From Coturnix japonica (taxonomy: Eukaryota; Chordata; Aves; Galliformes; Phasianidae): a DNA stretch of 64,000 nucleotides. How positions within the stretch are numbered: the stretch's first letter is position 1; every line of letters begins with the position of its first letter. Positions 46,101 through 54,600 of the stretch are shown in pieces. The position numbers and the translations under genes were made by a program. The stretch covers positions 59,748,312 to 59,812,311 of the forward strand of contig NC_029516.1 in the NCBI RefSeq assembly GCF_001577835.2, written 5' to 3'. Below the pieces are notes generated by a model, which did not search any database, was not told the DNA's origin, and worked only from the letters and a program-made list of their open reading frames with translations.

Positions 46101-47730
46101 GTTCACTACCACCTTTGGTAAAGATGCTTGCTGACTTCTGGCTTTCTGATGATCAGCTTCATTTCCAACCCCATCCTGATTTCCCATAGGGAGGAAAGTG
46201 TTCATTTGGGCAACAGAAGTTGTGTTCTTCTTAAATTAGCAAAAGGGTGAAAGTGTCATTGCTATTTGTATATGTAACTTAATGTTCTATGCTAGTGCAT
46301 GTCTAGATCAGAAGGGGTCACCATGAAAAGTAATCTTCTTGCCTCTGATTTTTTGTTTAATACACACAGCTGGGATTCCAGCCCCAGTATATTTTGGAGT
46401 GGCAATAGATACTACTTGCCTGAAATGGGGAAGCAAAAGATGTGGGGGAAGAGGAGCATGCAGACTTTATGACTCCAGTGCACTCAGGTAACTGCTCTTC
46501 TCCATTCATTCTTTAATTTGCTTTCTTTAAGTACATGTACAGCCAGCACTGGTAGAATTTCTATCAAAAAAACTGGGTAAGAAAAATGATCTTGGATGAA
46601 AGAATTTGGCCAGCAGAAATAGCAAAAATGCTTAGTTTTTAGCATTCTCTTCTGGTTTCGACTTTTATTAGTCCATGCTATATCAATACTAATGTAAGTC
46701 ACTAAATATTCAGAAAAAAAAATAAATCAGTTAAAATCTCAATCTTCTAATGAACTTTCCCCAAATTTTCTTCTCAAGTCTTCTGTGTGTATGTGTGGAA
46801 GGGCTGTTAAACCTCATCACTGCTCCCTTCTGGAGATGGGCCACAGAAAGTAAGGGAAGGATGCTTCACATCACATCTAGATAATCAAAAGTCTTAAAAT
46901 GACCTTCTAACTCTGTTGATTTATTGCTAGAGAAAAGCAATTGTCTCAGCTGTGTTTCTGAAAGACATTAGCAGAAACTGAGAAAGGAACAGCAGTGATA
47001 AAAGGGAAAAGTGAGAACAAGTCGGCTGCTGAGGTTCCAATGCCAGGAAAATAAACAAATAAACAAAAACAAAGAGGGGCACATCATGCTTTGGAAATAT
47101 TAAGATAAGAACAAAAACCCATTTAGTACTCGTTCCTAACAAAAAATACCGATACTATTATTGCTGTTGATATTGCAACTGCCATTGTGTTTGTAAAGCA
47201 AAAATACTATCGAATGTTTTTGGTATAACTTGTACTGTTTAAGAGACAAGCAAAAAATTAATTGCCCTGGAAGTGTTAGTATTCTTACTGATGTACGTCA
47301 AAAAGGAAGAAGTCAGACAATGCCTGAGACCCTTTATGGCCATAGTCTATGCAGTGAACTGGGTGAGCTGCAGTGCCATCTCCTTATCACTTTTCTTGAA
47401 CACGTTCCTCACTTACCCTTATCACGTGGAAATATAAATGTGTCCTTACTGCCTTCTAGTTGTGCCTTGCTTTTGAGATAGGCTCTGACAGTTTGTTTCT
47501 CTCTCAGATATGTGTACCTGGGGCTGACACTGGTGTTGGGCACTGTGTCCATTTTCTTCAGTATTGCTGTCCTGTGGGTTCTCCGGAAGAGGTCTGCTCT
47601 GCAAGATGAAAGTCTCTCGGCCAATGGGGAAAGAGACACCTGTGTGACAAAGAGCAGGAAAGAGAATTTTGTCAATAGTGACCATTTAATTCAGACAACT
47701 TACTGGCCAGAAAAAGAGACTAGGCTTTAG
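26644..47730 (+). CDS. SLCO1C1: SLCO1C1 (OATP1C1), thyroid hormone and organic anion transporter, complete
   Basis: Fourteen exons join in frame to 711 residues (human about 712), starting [12 protein letters not shown] and ending KETRL. The family carries T4, reverse T3 and organic anions across brain-barrier membranes. Visible: about 12 membrane segments, starting near residue 44 and ending near 665; the OATP signature WVGAWWLG at about 269-276; a Kazal-like extracellular loop with ten Cys (475 onward) plus one Cys before it; and the acceptor site NST in extracellular loop 2. The C-terminal T-R-L fits a class I PDZ ligand. The start has a good context (A at -3, G at +4) and matches human MDTSSKEN. 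Every splice junction keeps phase; one donor is GC rather than GT (after 34430). It lies between PDE3A and SLCO1B as in other vertebrates. SLCO1B or 1A assignment is excluded by the N- and C-terminal sequences. Confidence 0.97.
27571..27587. repeat. C17 homopolymer
   Basis: Seventeen consecutive C between T-rich and mixed sequence in SLCO1C1 intron 1. Confidence 0.95.
29354..29495 (+). CDS. SLCO1C1: SLCO1C1 coding exon 2
   Basis: The 142-nt exon encodes TM1 ([15 protein letters not shown]), the family motif [12 protein letters not shown] and the start of TM2. It leaves one base over before GTACGT. The size and phase equal those of the SLCO1B exon at 63181. Confidence 0.97.
30183..30315 (+). 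CDS. SLCO1C1: SLCO1C1 coding exon 3
   Basis: The 133-nt exon encodes [20 protein letters not shown] (TM2 and the following loop) and TM3, ending at FFMG. Two bases are left over before GTAAGC. It has the same size as the SLCO1B exon at 63409. Confidence 0.97.
30951..31072 (+). CDS. SLCO1C1: SLCO1C1 coding exon 4
   Basis: Variable extracellular loop 2, beginning YQYERFPS and containing the N-glycosylation sequon NST and the SISPCL motif. Donor GTGAGA. Confidence 0.95.
31500..31760 (+). mobile_element. CR1 LINE 3' segment
   Basis: Shows the end of the CR1 ORF and its 3' UTR: 'gcatggaacgggctgcacagggcagtgggcatggcc', then a phrase equivalent to 'agacatagggtttggattttgggtggtc' and 'gatccttgtgggtcc'. 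It is 5' truncated and moderately diverged. Confidence 0.85.
32022..32168 (+). CDS. SLCO1C1: SLCO1C1 coding exon 5
   Basis: Encodes [20 protein letters not shown] (TM4) and the loop [21 protein letters not shown]. Both ends are in phase 1. Confidence 0.97.
33257..33355 (+). CDS. SLCO1C1: SLCO1C1 coding exon 6
   Basis: The 99-nt exon encodes TM5, [20 protein letters not shown]. Both ends are in phase 1. Confidence 0.97.
34091..34170 (+). repeat. CTTT repeat plus T37 tract next to a splice acceptor
   Basis: CTTT/CTTTT units run into 37 uninterrupted T (34122-34158), one G, then ten T, ending 14 bases before the AG of SLCO1C1 exon 7. Confidence 0.95.
34185..34430 (+). CDS. SLCO1C1: SLCO1C1 coding exon 7 (GC donor)
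   Basis: Encodes the OATP signature [15 protein letters not shown]6 and the third cytoplasmic loop, ending EMAK. The phase-1 join to DFLPSLKN requires cutting at AAAAG|GCAAGT. The only nearby GT (34435) would shift the frame. Confidence 0.95.
34431..35246 (+). other. SLCO1C1: SLCO1C1 intron 7, GC-AG class
   Basis: Starts GCAAGT after AAAAG and ends TTGTCTTACAG. The rest of the donor matches the U1 consensus, as is usual for functional GC donors. No repeat was seen inside. Confidence 0.85.
35247..35411 (+). CDS. SLCO1C1: SLCO1C1 coding exon 8
   Basis: Encodes [20 protein letters not shown] (TM7) and [15 protein letters not shown], a strongly conserved family stretch. Both ends are in phase 1. 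Confidence 0.97.
36735..36782. repeat. (CTTTT)n pyrimidine repeat
   Basis: Tandem CTTTT units in SLCO1C1 intron 8. Confidence 0.9.
38297..38446 (+). mobile_element. CR1 LINE 3' tail
   Basis: A phrase equivalent to 'ccccatccctggaggg...tgttcagagccaggttg', then 'aaggtcccttccaaccc' and the terminal CR1 octamer pattern TATGATTCTATGATTC. Only the last 150 bp are present, as usual for 5'-truncated CR1. Confidence 0.9.
38976..39171 (+). CDS. SLCO1C1: SLCO1C1 coding exon 9
   Basis: Encodes TM8 and TM9 ([20 protein letters not shown] onward) and the first loop cysteine in [12 protein letters not shown]. Two bases are left over before GTATGC. Confidence 0.97.
39735..40013 (+). mobile_element. CR1 LINE, internally deleted
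   Basis: 39745-39805 encodes the CR1 stretch [14 protein letters not shown]. It runs directly into the 3' end (CACACTGGAACAGGTTGCCC to TTCTATGATTCT). Several hundred bases of intervening ORF are missing. Confidence 0.85.
40379..40544 (+). CDS. SLCO1C1: SLCO1C1 coding exon 10 (Kazal-like loop, part 1)
   Basis: Holds six of the loop cysteines, in the order SEC, GC, MC, PIC, SAC and AGC, within the Kazal-like pattern [14 protein letters not shown]. It ends in phase 0 before GTGAGA. Confidence 0.97.
40757..40815. repeat. AAT-rich simple repeat
   Basis: AATAAT and AAATAA units interrupted by AAATTTTA. Confidence 0.85.
41007..41191 (+). CDS. SLCO1C1: SLCO1C1 coding exon 11 (Kazal-like loop, part 2; TM10)
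   Basis: Begins VFFNCSCVG, adds four more loop cysteines, then TM10 ([20 protein letters not shown]). Two bases are left over before GTAAGC. Confidence 0.97.
43797..43830. repeat. (TTTTA)n repeat
   Basis: Six or so TTTTA units followed by a T run. Confidence 0.9.
44121..44144. repeat. (GTTT)n repeat
   Basis: Five consecutive GTTT units in SLCO1C1 intron 11. Confidence 0.9.
45249..45313 (+). CDS. SLCO1C1: SLCO1C1 coding exon 12
   Basis: The 65-nt exon encodes [20 protein letters not shown], entering TM11. Two bases come in and one base goes out, so the phases close. Confidence 0.96.
45495..45893 (+). mobile_element. CR1 LINE 3' segment
   Basis: Follows the CR1 ORF end (ATGAGGAGACATTGAGAGAG, then GGGATCTCACTGATGTGTAT and ACAGGTTGCCCAGAGAGGCT) and finishes at the 3' end (CTTCTGTGACTTTG). 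Diverged and 5' truncated. Confidence 0.85.
46370..46487 (+). CDS. SLCO1C1: SLCO1C1 coding exon 13
   Basis: Encodes [20 protein letters not shown] (TM11 end and extracellular loop 6) with the cysteines typical of that loop, ending in YDSSALR. Confidence 0.97.
47508..47730 (+). CDS. SLCO1C1: SLCO1C1 last coding exon
   Basis: Encodes TM12 ([20 protein letters not shown]) and the cytoplasmic tail with [20 protein letters not shown], ending TRL then TAG at 47728. Confidence 0.97.
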
Positions 47731-48580
47731 GAAGGCAGATCTCCAATGTGATATTATCCAGTGAGTGGTGTTTCAAGAAAAAAATCATCATCAGCGAAGC
47801 AGTATTTTAGTATTCACCCTGAATAATGTTAACCTTCATGTAATTTTCACTGTAAATATGAAAGGCAAAGGATACAGGTATTTCACATGTCACACTCTGA
47901 AAACACCACTCACCATTTGTCCTGTTGAGTCAGCAGAACTCAAGTGAGGAGACTTGTTATGGCTGGGGAGATGCAGATTTCTACAGGCATGTTTTGTGGC
48001 TGATGAGAGTTCCATGCCTCCTTGCCAAGCTGCAACAGCTGCTGCTGTCCCTTTTCTAGCTTCTGTGTACAAGGGGTGACAGAAATGCAGCTTTCAGCCA
48101 TAGTACTAGCCTGAAATGGCAGCCTGCAAAGTACAGGGGTATTCTGCATCCATAGTTGCACATAGCTCACCCTTGTAAGGTCTCCAGTGTGGGGCAGGAG
48201 AACAGGGGTTTGCTGGAAGGACAAATCAGCTACAGACTCTAGGCATCCCCTGCATTCAGTCCACAGCACTTCGGCCATCAGATGTTGTGGTTAGGAATTT
48301 CTTTTCAAGTATAATCTGCTACAGCATAGCAATAACAGCAAGAAACATGGTCATTTCAGTTGACAATTCCACAGGAGCATTATCCAAAGGAAATTGCAAA
48401 ATCAAGCTTCTTTAGTCTCCAGCAGTTTCTTGTCTCTAGCTAGTACTCAGTGTACTGAATAATTCCATGCATTCTATGCAATGTAATAACATCCTGATAT
48501 GAGATATATATGATTAATTTTTTAAAAAGCTATGACAAGACAGCTTCAGAAGAATAAAATGAATTTAAAAACAGTGTTTG
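47731..48580 (+). other. SLCO1C1: SLCO1C1 3' UTR (end inferred)
   Basis: Continues the last exon. The end is set by the first AATAAA at 48553 with a GTGTTTGGGG element about 15 bases on. A second hexamer lies at 49263. Confidence 0.5.
48553..48558 (+). terminator. SLCO1C1: Candidate SLCO1C1 poly(A) signal
   Basis: AATAAA about 820 nt after the stop, with a GU-rich element downstream. Confidence 0.45.
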
Positions 48581-51500
48581 GGGACTTTCCTTTCTAATTT
48601 ATTATATTTGCTAGCTGAAACTAAGACGTGTCATATTACTCTTTTGTACATACATTTTGCAGTTTGACAATCTTTGGTATTAAGTGAATTTAAGGTGGAG
48701 AGTACAATGACGGGTTACTTAGTATGGAACAAAATCTCAAGAATGCTTGCACTGAACAAGACGATGACAGCACCACTGCAGATTACATCTGTTAAAGCAA
48801 TTAATACTTTGGTGTGTGTAATGAAAGGCAGGTTTTACTCTTCATCATAATATCGGCAAAACAATCTTGTACTGCACCACTTACATCTCAACAGTGACTG
48901 CAAGTACCACACTGCCTTGCTTAGTTTGCAGACCAACTTAATTTGCTGAGTGTCTTCTGCATGATGCATGGGAGGGGGCAGAGGCAGAAGAATAGGCCTT
49001 ATTGAGCTTTATTGATGATAGATATTGACAGTGTGCCATTTAGGGAATTACCTGATCTTTTCACACATAAGTATACTTGGAAGAGAGGAGTTGCTTAAGC
49101 ACCTGTTTCAGCAGTTGGTAAAGATTTAAACCCATCTCTTCAGAAGATGCAGTTGATAGAGGAAGAACTGATGTAGCCCACTCTTTGCCATGTGATTGAG
49201 TCTTTTAGGTAGTGACTCTGGATACTGGAGAGTTGAGACAGGGACTCTTAGGTGTCCTGCCAAATAAACATCAGTGGCTCCAGGTGACAAGGCATTGTAG
49301 GTCTGTGCCTGGTTGCGTAGACCTGGATGGCTGGGTACTGAACCAAACAAAAAAATAATGAGAAAGCTTTTGGAGTATGGGACTACCTGAAGCTTTCTGG
49401 CTAAGGTGAATCACAAAGATTGGCATCCTACTCCCAGGTCTTATTCACAATATAAAAACAAAGTAAAATACTCAACTGTATCAGTATCCAGGTTTAAGAG
49501 AGATACTTCACATCATTAGGTCTCAAGGTAGCTAAAACTTAATGTAGGTTTATTCCCAGTCTCAGACAATGCAAGCTTCAGCAGATGTTTGCATCTGCTT
49601 ACTTACAAAACTTAATGCCAATCAGAAATCAGTAAATTTCCAGAAATTTAAAGGAAATTGAGGGAAAGGGGAGAAATCATAATATTACATGAGCAGAGAA
49701 AGAAAATAAATTAAGGGAAATAAATGCATCATACTCTAATTCAGAAAGAAATGGTGAAAAAAAGTCTTTTGTGTTATGATCTAAGTTTCTGTACAGAAGC
49801 CTGTACTTAGTGGATAATTCTTCTGAAGGATGGGTTTTACTTGTGTGAGTCACTTTCTTTACACGCAAAAGGAAAAATGGTAATGTAAAGTAATTTACTT
49901 CAGCAACTCTTATTTTCATTGTGGCTTAAAAACGAGCACTCTTTTCCTCTCACTCTTCAGTAAAGATCATACTGTATGTTACCGAGCAGATATACTCCAT
50001 TTTCACTTTGAAATATTTCCAAGTCTGCCACTTTACTTCAGTGTTTCAGGTATTTAAGAAGTGAAAACACAGATGGATGTCTGATCAGAGATTCAGGTTC
50101 TGAATTGATTATGATTGATGAAAGAACAGTTTCATTATTAAATTGAGCCCTCCAGATTCTTCCTACCATAATTCCTTGCCTTAAACTAAATCTACAACTA
50201 GTAATGTATCACAAAGGTCAATAAAGGCAGGGATTTTGTTATTATTATTTTTTGAATTAGCAGTATTAAAGCATGCTTGAAAGACTGCAAGAAAGCAAAT
50301 ACCTTTCATTTCCAAGGGAGAGTTTGTTAAAATAATTTCTTCAGATTACCCAAGCGCTGCTGTCAATCTCTGAGGACAGAGTGCAACTCATTGCCTTGTT
50401 AAGAAACACCTGTGGGCAATATGACACGTAAAAACATTACTAGTACATTTTCATCTCTTAAGAAGCACTGGTCCTAGCCTGAGCCATTTCAGATGTGTGC
50501 CCGTATTCTGCCTTCCCACTTGCTTGTGTTATTGTCTGGGTTTCCAGGATTTTTCTAGGGCCTGACTTCCTACCTTAACTTTAGTTGGTTGTCACTGAAC
50601 GGAGGCTGTGACCAGTGACTGCTGCAGCTCACCCTAATCAGGTGGTGGGAGTACAGCACATGACAGACTTATCCTCAGCTTCCAGCTTTTTACTCCTCAT
50701 GGAGTAGCCCCACTCTGCATGAGCTTTTAGGCTAGAGGACTTACAGGTCTGACTTAGGTTGATCCCCTCTTCTGGTAACCTGGAGTCATTGCTAACTAAG
50801 TGTTGCAGAAGAAATCCTTCCTCACTGGTGCTAATACGTCTCTGAAACAAAACTGATAGAAATAGCTTAAAGGTGGGGTCTTTCAATGATGATTAAGACT
50901 GCTTATTAAGCAACTTGTCATTAATATCTCAAGGAGACGTGTTAACTAATGGCACATCACAGATTAAGACAGTTCACTGAATTTTCAAGTAAGGAGAGGG
51001 TTTAAAGAGTAAACAGAGTACATTAGCACAGAGTGATGGTAATCAGGTCAGTAAGCTTTCTTTCATGGCTGCAGAGCAAGGTGAATTTGAATGAGATAAA
51101 AAACAAGATACTGGTGAATGCAAAGAGAAGATGTACAATCAACCTGACCAACTACCCTATTTCTTTCAAGTGGAAAAATAATAGTGCTAAAATAGAGTTC
51201 TACTTTTCACCATGAAGGTATACGATACAAATCAATGACAAAATTATCTGTGAGTCCTTATGAAAACAAAAACCCCACTGAGTAGCAGAAGCAACAAGTC
51301 TCAAACAGCAGATGAAAGGGAGACATTTTGATAACAGCAAATCAGCTTGATAGTATGTTTTTTTATTTTTCTTGATAGCTTTACAGCAACAAGCTGCAAC
51401 AAGATGCACTTGCGAACAGGAACTCCAGAAACTCTTTTTGTTATTATTAAAGGTTTTCACATTTCTCAGGAATCTGTAGCAACTTATGTATTTTCTGAGC

Positions 51501-51930
51501 TGCATGCTATCCCTTTTACCTAGTCTGCACAGTAAGAGTTAAAATTTAAAATCCAACAGTTTCTTTATTAAGTGATTAGTTGCCCCCAAGATTAAAAAGG
51601 CCTCTAAATTGAGTTATCCACTGTAGTTGGTCCCTGCTTGGCTGCACTGTCATCCCAGCTACTTGCTCAGCCCGCGCCTTGCAAAAATGGGTGGCTTTAG
51701 CGCGCTTACTTCTGCTGTGGAGTTCTCTGGCCCATCCTCTGCCTGGGAGGAGACTGCAACCTGCTCCTGCTGTAAAGGTGATGTTTAGTGTGGCTTTCGC
51801 ATGGATTGCTTCTATTCTGGAGAGCAATCAGTGATTACTGATATCTTGGTGTTCTTATTAAGGGGATTTTGCTATCATAATCCAGTTATTACCCATGATC
51901 ATGTTAAAATTGTATGGGAGGGCTTGGATA
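48581..51930. other. Intergenic DNA after SLCO1C1
   Basis: AT-rich and without a recognised gene or transposon. A small GC-richer spot with clustered CpG lies at about 51655-51725 (CCCGCGCC, AGCGCGCT). Confidence 0.6.
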
Positions 51931-52142
51931 GAAAGAGAAGAAAGTAAAGAAAGAAGAAAGAAAAGAAAAGAAAGAAAGAAAGAAAGAAAGGAAAGAAAGA
52001 AAGAAAGGAAAGAAAGAAAGAAAGAAGAAAGAAGAAGGAAAGAAAAGAAAGAAAGAAAGAAAGAAGAGAAAGAAAGTAAAGGAAAGAGAAAGAGAATGAA
52101 GAAAGAAAGAAAAAAAGAAAGAAAGAAAAAAAAAAAAGAGGA
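51931..52142. repeat. Long GAAA/GAAG polypurine tract
   Basis: About 210 bases almost entirely A and G on the + strand, mostly GAAA units, with only a few T. It causes low-complexity ORFs on both strands that are not genes. Confidence 0.97.
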
Positions 52143-52572
52143 TGTGATATGCTTTTTTTCAGGTATGAGGCCATAGTCTTGGACAGACATTCAATACTTT
52201 ACCATTTCCAATTCTGGTATTTTGGTCAACAATGCATCTAACTCAGTACTTTTTTATATTTTTAGAATGAAAAAGCAAAAATATATATAGCTTTGAGTGG
52301 GTCTGTTAATAAATAGGAAGGCAGTCTGGAAATATAACCATGGGAACAGAAGACTCCATTGAAAAATACCATGAAACTGGATAGAGTACTTATCTTGAAA
52401 AGGTAGGAGCATAATAACAGAGCTTGTGACTCATTATCAAGGAAAGATGAGGAAACAATTGTTGGTGTTTGTGTGCCATACAACAGTTGCCATAGGTCTT
52501 TTAATTAAAATAATAGACCAGGGCCAAGCTGCCTGTATTGTGAATAGAAAATGTCAATCCTGCTATTGATGA

Positions 52573-53141
52573 ATGGAGTTAAATCTGGTTAGTGGCTGGT
52601 CAAAAGTGGTGTTCTCCATGTTGATGGGTGGATGTAATACACCCTCACTAAGTTTGCAGATGACACCAAGTCAGGTGAGAGTGCTGATCTGCTTGAAGGT
52701 AGGAAGACTGAATCAGCAGGCTGGGTTCAATCACATGGCATTCAACAAGGCTAAATGCTGCGTGCTGTGTTCGGATTATAACAGCTCCAGTGGTGCAGAC
52801 CTGGGGAAGAGAGGCTAGAAAGTTGCCTGTCAGACAATGATCTGGAGATGCTGGATGACAGCACTGAGCACAGTCCAGCAGCATGGCCGAGAAGACCAAA
52901 GGCTTCCTTGTCTGCAAAAAAGTGGTGTGGCCAGCAGGCCATGGCAGTACATGTACTGGACAGGTGAGACTACACCTCAAGTATGGGGCTCCATTCTGTG
53001 TCACCTGCTAACAGAAAGATTTTGAGTTGCTGGAACACATTTGGGGAAGATCAAGGAAGCTGACAAAAGGACTAGGAAAGGACGTGACAAGTGGCTGAGG
53101 GAACCAGAGTTGTTCAATCTGGAGAAAAGTAAATTGAGGGG
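52573..53141 (+). mobile_element. CR1 LINE, left part, split by an LTR insert
   Basis: Reverse-transcriptase region with CR1 phrases (GTTAGTGGCTGGTCAAAAG, AAGTTTGCAGATGACACCAAG for KFADDTK) running to CTGGAGAAAAGTAAATTGAG. Continuity resumes at 53953. Strongly diverged. Confidence 0.85.
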
Positions 53142-53952
53142 TATAAGAAGATTTTTCTTTTGCACCATTTCTCAAAGCTTGCTGAGGACAAAGATGGACA
53201 AGTCCAGGCAAGTCCTGGGCAAAGGTTGAGAAATCCTTTGTCTGAGGGACGCAGATGGACAAGGCCAGGGGCAACGAGAGAGAGAGAAATTAATGGCCAG
53301 GAAGCAGTCTTTTATGCGGGCTTTTCTCAAGGGAGATGCCATCTCGGGGGTTCTGCACATGGCTCTTACCCAAGTACCCAGGAATGCCACATTGGCAGAA
53401 GAAGGATAAAAAAGGGACCAATAAACATGAAGTTGGGGTTTTCTGACAACAGATTTCTCACGCCCTGAGACCTGCATGCTGAAGAAGAAGAAGGGGTGTC
53501 TGACATCAGATTCCTCACGATGTGATGCCAGCATGCTGACGGACTCTCTCCTGAGCCTGCTACCTGAGACCTGCTGCTTTTTCCTGGACTAACCCTGCCT
53601 CTTCTTCCTGGTACCTGTTTGCTGTCCAAGACCAGCCACGCTGCTGCTGCTCTCCTGCTGTTCTTTTGTCTCGGACCAACAGAAAGGCATGCAAAGGGAC
53701 CACTGCTGGATCCTGGTGGTGACTATCCCCACTTTACACAATTCTTGCTTCTTTCCTATCTTTTCTATCATCTGCCTTCCCTTCCCCATCACCCTAAATC
53801 ATAATAGTGTCCATCCTCCCCTTCCCCATCTCCCTGATTAAGATTTGTAATAAACTGGTCGGACCAACATTTGAACCGTTGTTTCTTAATCTCACACCAG
53901 GTGTACATATATTGAAGAACCTCCTCTCCCTCCTGTAAGTGGGAGCAAGACA
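53142..53952 (+). mobile_element. Solo-LTR-like retroviral fossil inserted in a CR1
   Basis: An 811-bp insert interrupts a CR1 exactly between 'ttgagggg' and 'gagacctc', flanked by the 5-bp direct repeat AGGGG (53137-53141 and 53953-53957). It ends in CA, has an A/T-rich TATA-like box near 53404, poly(A) hexamers at 53420 and 53849 and pyrimidine-rich blocks, and lacks any gag, pol or env reading frame. This is the pattern of a solo LTR of an avian endogenous retrovirus, probably one making 5-bp duplications. It is younger than its CR1 host. I cannot name the family. Confidence 0.65.
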
Positions 53953-54185
53953 AGGGGAGACCTCATCTCTCTATACAACTACTTGAAAGGAAGCTGCAGT
54001 GTGGAGGTTGTCTTTTCACTTTGGTGAGAAGTGGTAGGACATAGGAAATGGACTCAGGTTGTGCCATGGAAGTTTAGACTGGATATCAAGAAGAATTTCT
54101 TAATGAAAAAGGTCAGGCATTGGATAAGGTTGCCTGGGGAAGTTGTGGAGTTGCCATCCCTAGAGGTATTTAAGAGATGTGGTAT
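53953..54185 (+). mobile_element. CR1 LINE, right part of the split copy
   Basis: Resumes with GGGGAGACCTCATCTCTCTA and TACTTGAAAGG and runs through the CR1 ORF end (VEVVFSLW, then LPGEVVELPSLEVF) before fading. The 3' tail is not recognisable. Confidence 0.85.
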
Positions 54186-54364
54186 TTGGCTACAATTAAA
54201 AGAAATCCATAAAATAGCAAGAGATTTATGGAAGTTATCCTTGAAGCCACTGATAGGCATACAGTGGAGTAGTATTAGAAGAGTAATGGGATAGGAAAAA
54301 GTCACACAAGGGAGTATACTGGGAATAAACCTGCCAGCTAGCCAGGAAGCAGCTTTGCAGAATC

Positions 54365-54600
54365 AAACCTTTGTGTCCTTGTGGACCATGAGTTAAAAGC
54401 AAGACAGCATGCACCTCTGAGCTTACACGACTAACTGCATATTAGGTTATGGTTACAAAAGATACAAAAGTCTGAGGAAGTGATTCTGCCTGTTCATTTG
54501 ATAAACTGCAGTTGGAATACTGTATTTTATTTGAGTCTGTCCAAAACAAGAAAGACACTGGCAAACTGAGTCAAGGGGAGTGGATGATGTATTTGATTGC
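54365..54600 (+). mobile_element. Second, older CR1 fragment
   Basis: Aligns loosely with an internal CR1 ORF part: CTTGTGGACCATGAGTTAAA, GAAGTGATTCTGCCTG and TTGGAATACTGT. The order (an internal part lying downstream of another copy's 3' part) shows it is a separate insertion. Confidence 0.6.

Larger units (their letters stand above)
45314..47507 (+). other. SLCO1C1: SLCO1C1 introns 12-13
   Basis: Intron 45314-46369 contains a CR1 3' segment (45495-45893). Intron 46488-47507 holds nothing I can name. Confidence 0.8.

Noticed and set aside
51895-52190. Lys/Glu-rich and Phe/Ser-rich ORFs of about 90-110 codons on both strands
   Set aside because: They are direct translations of the GAAA polypurine tract, present in several frames at once.
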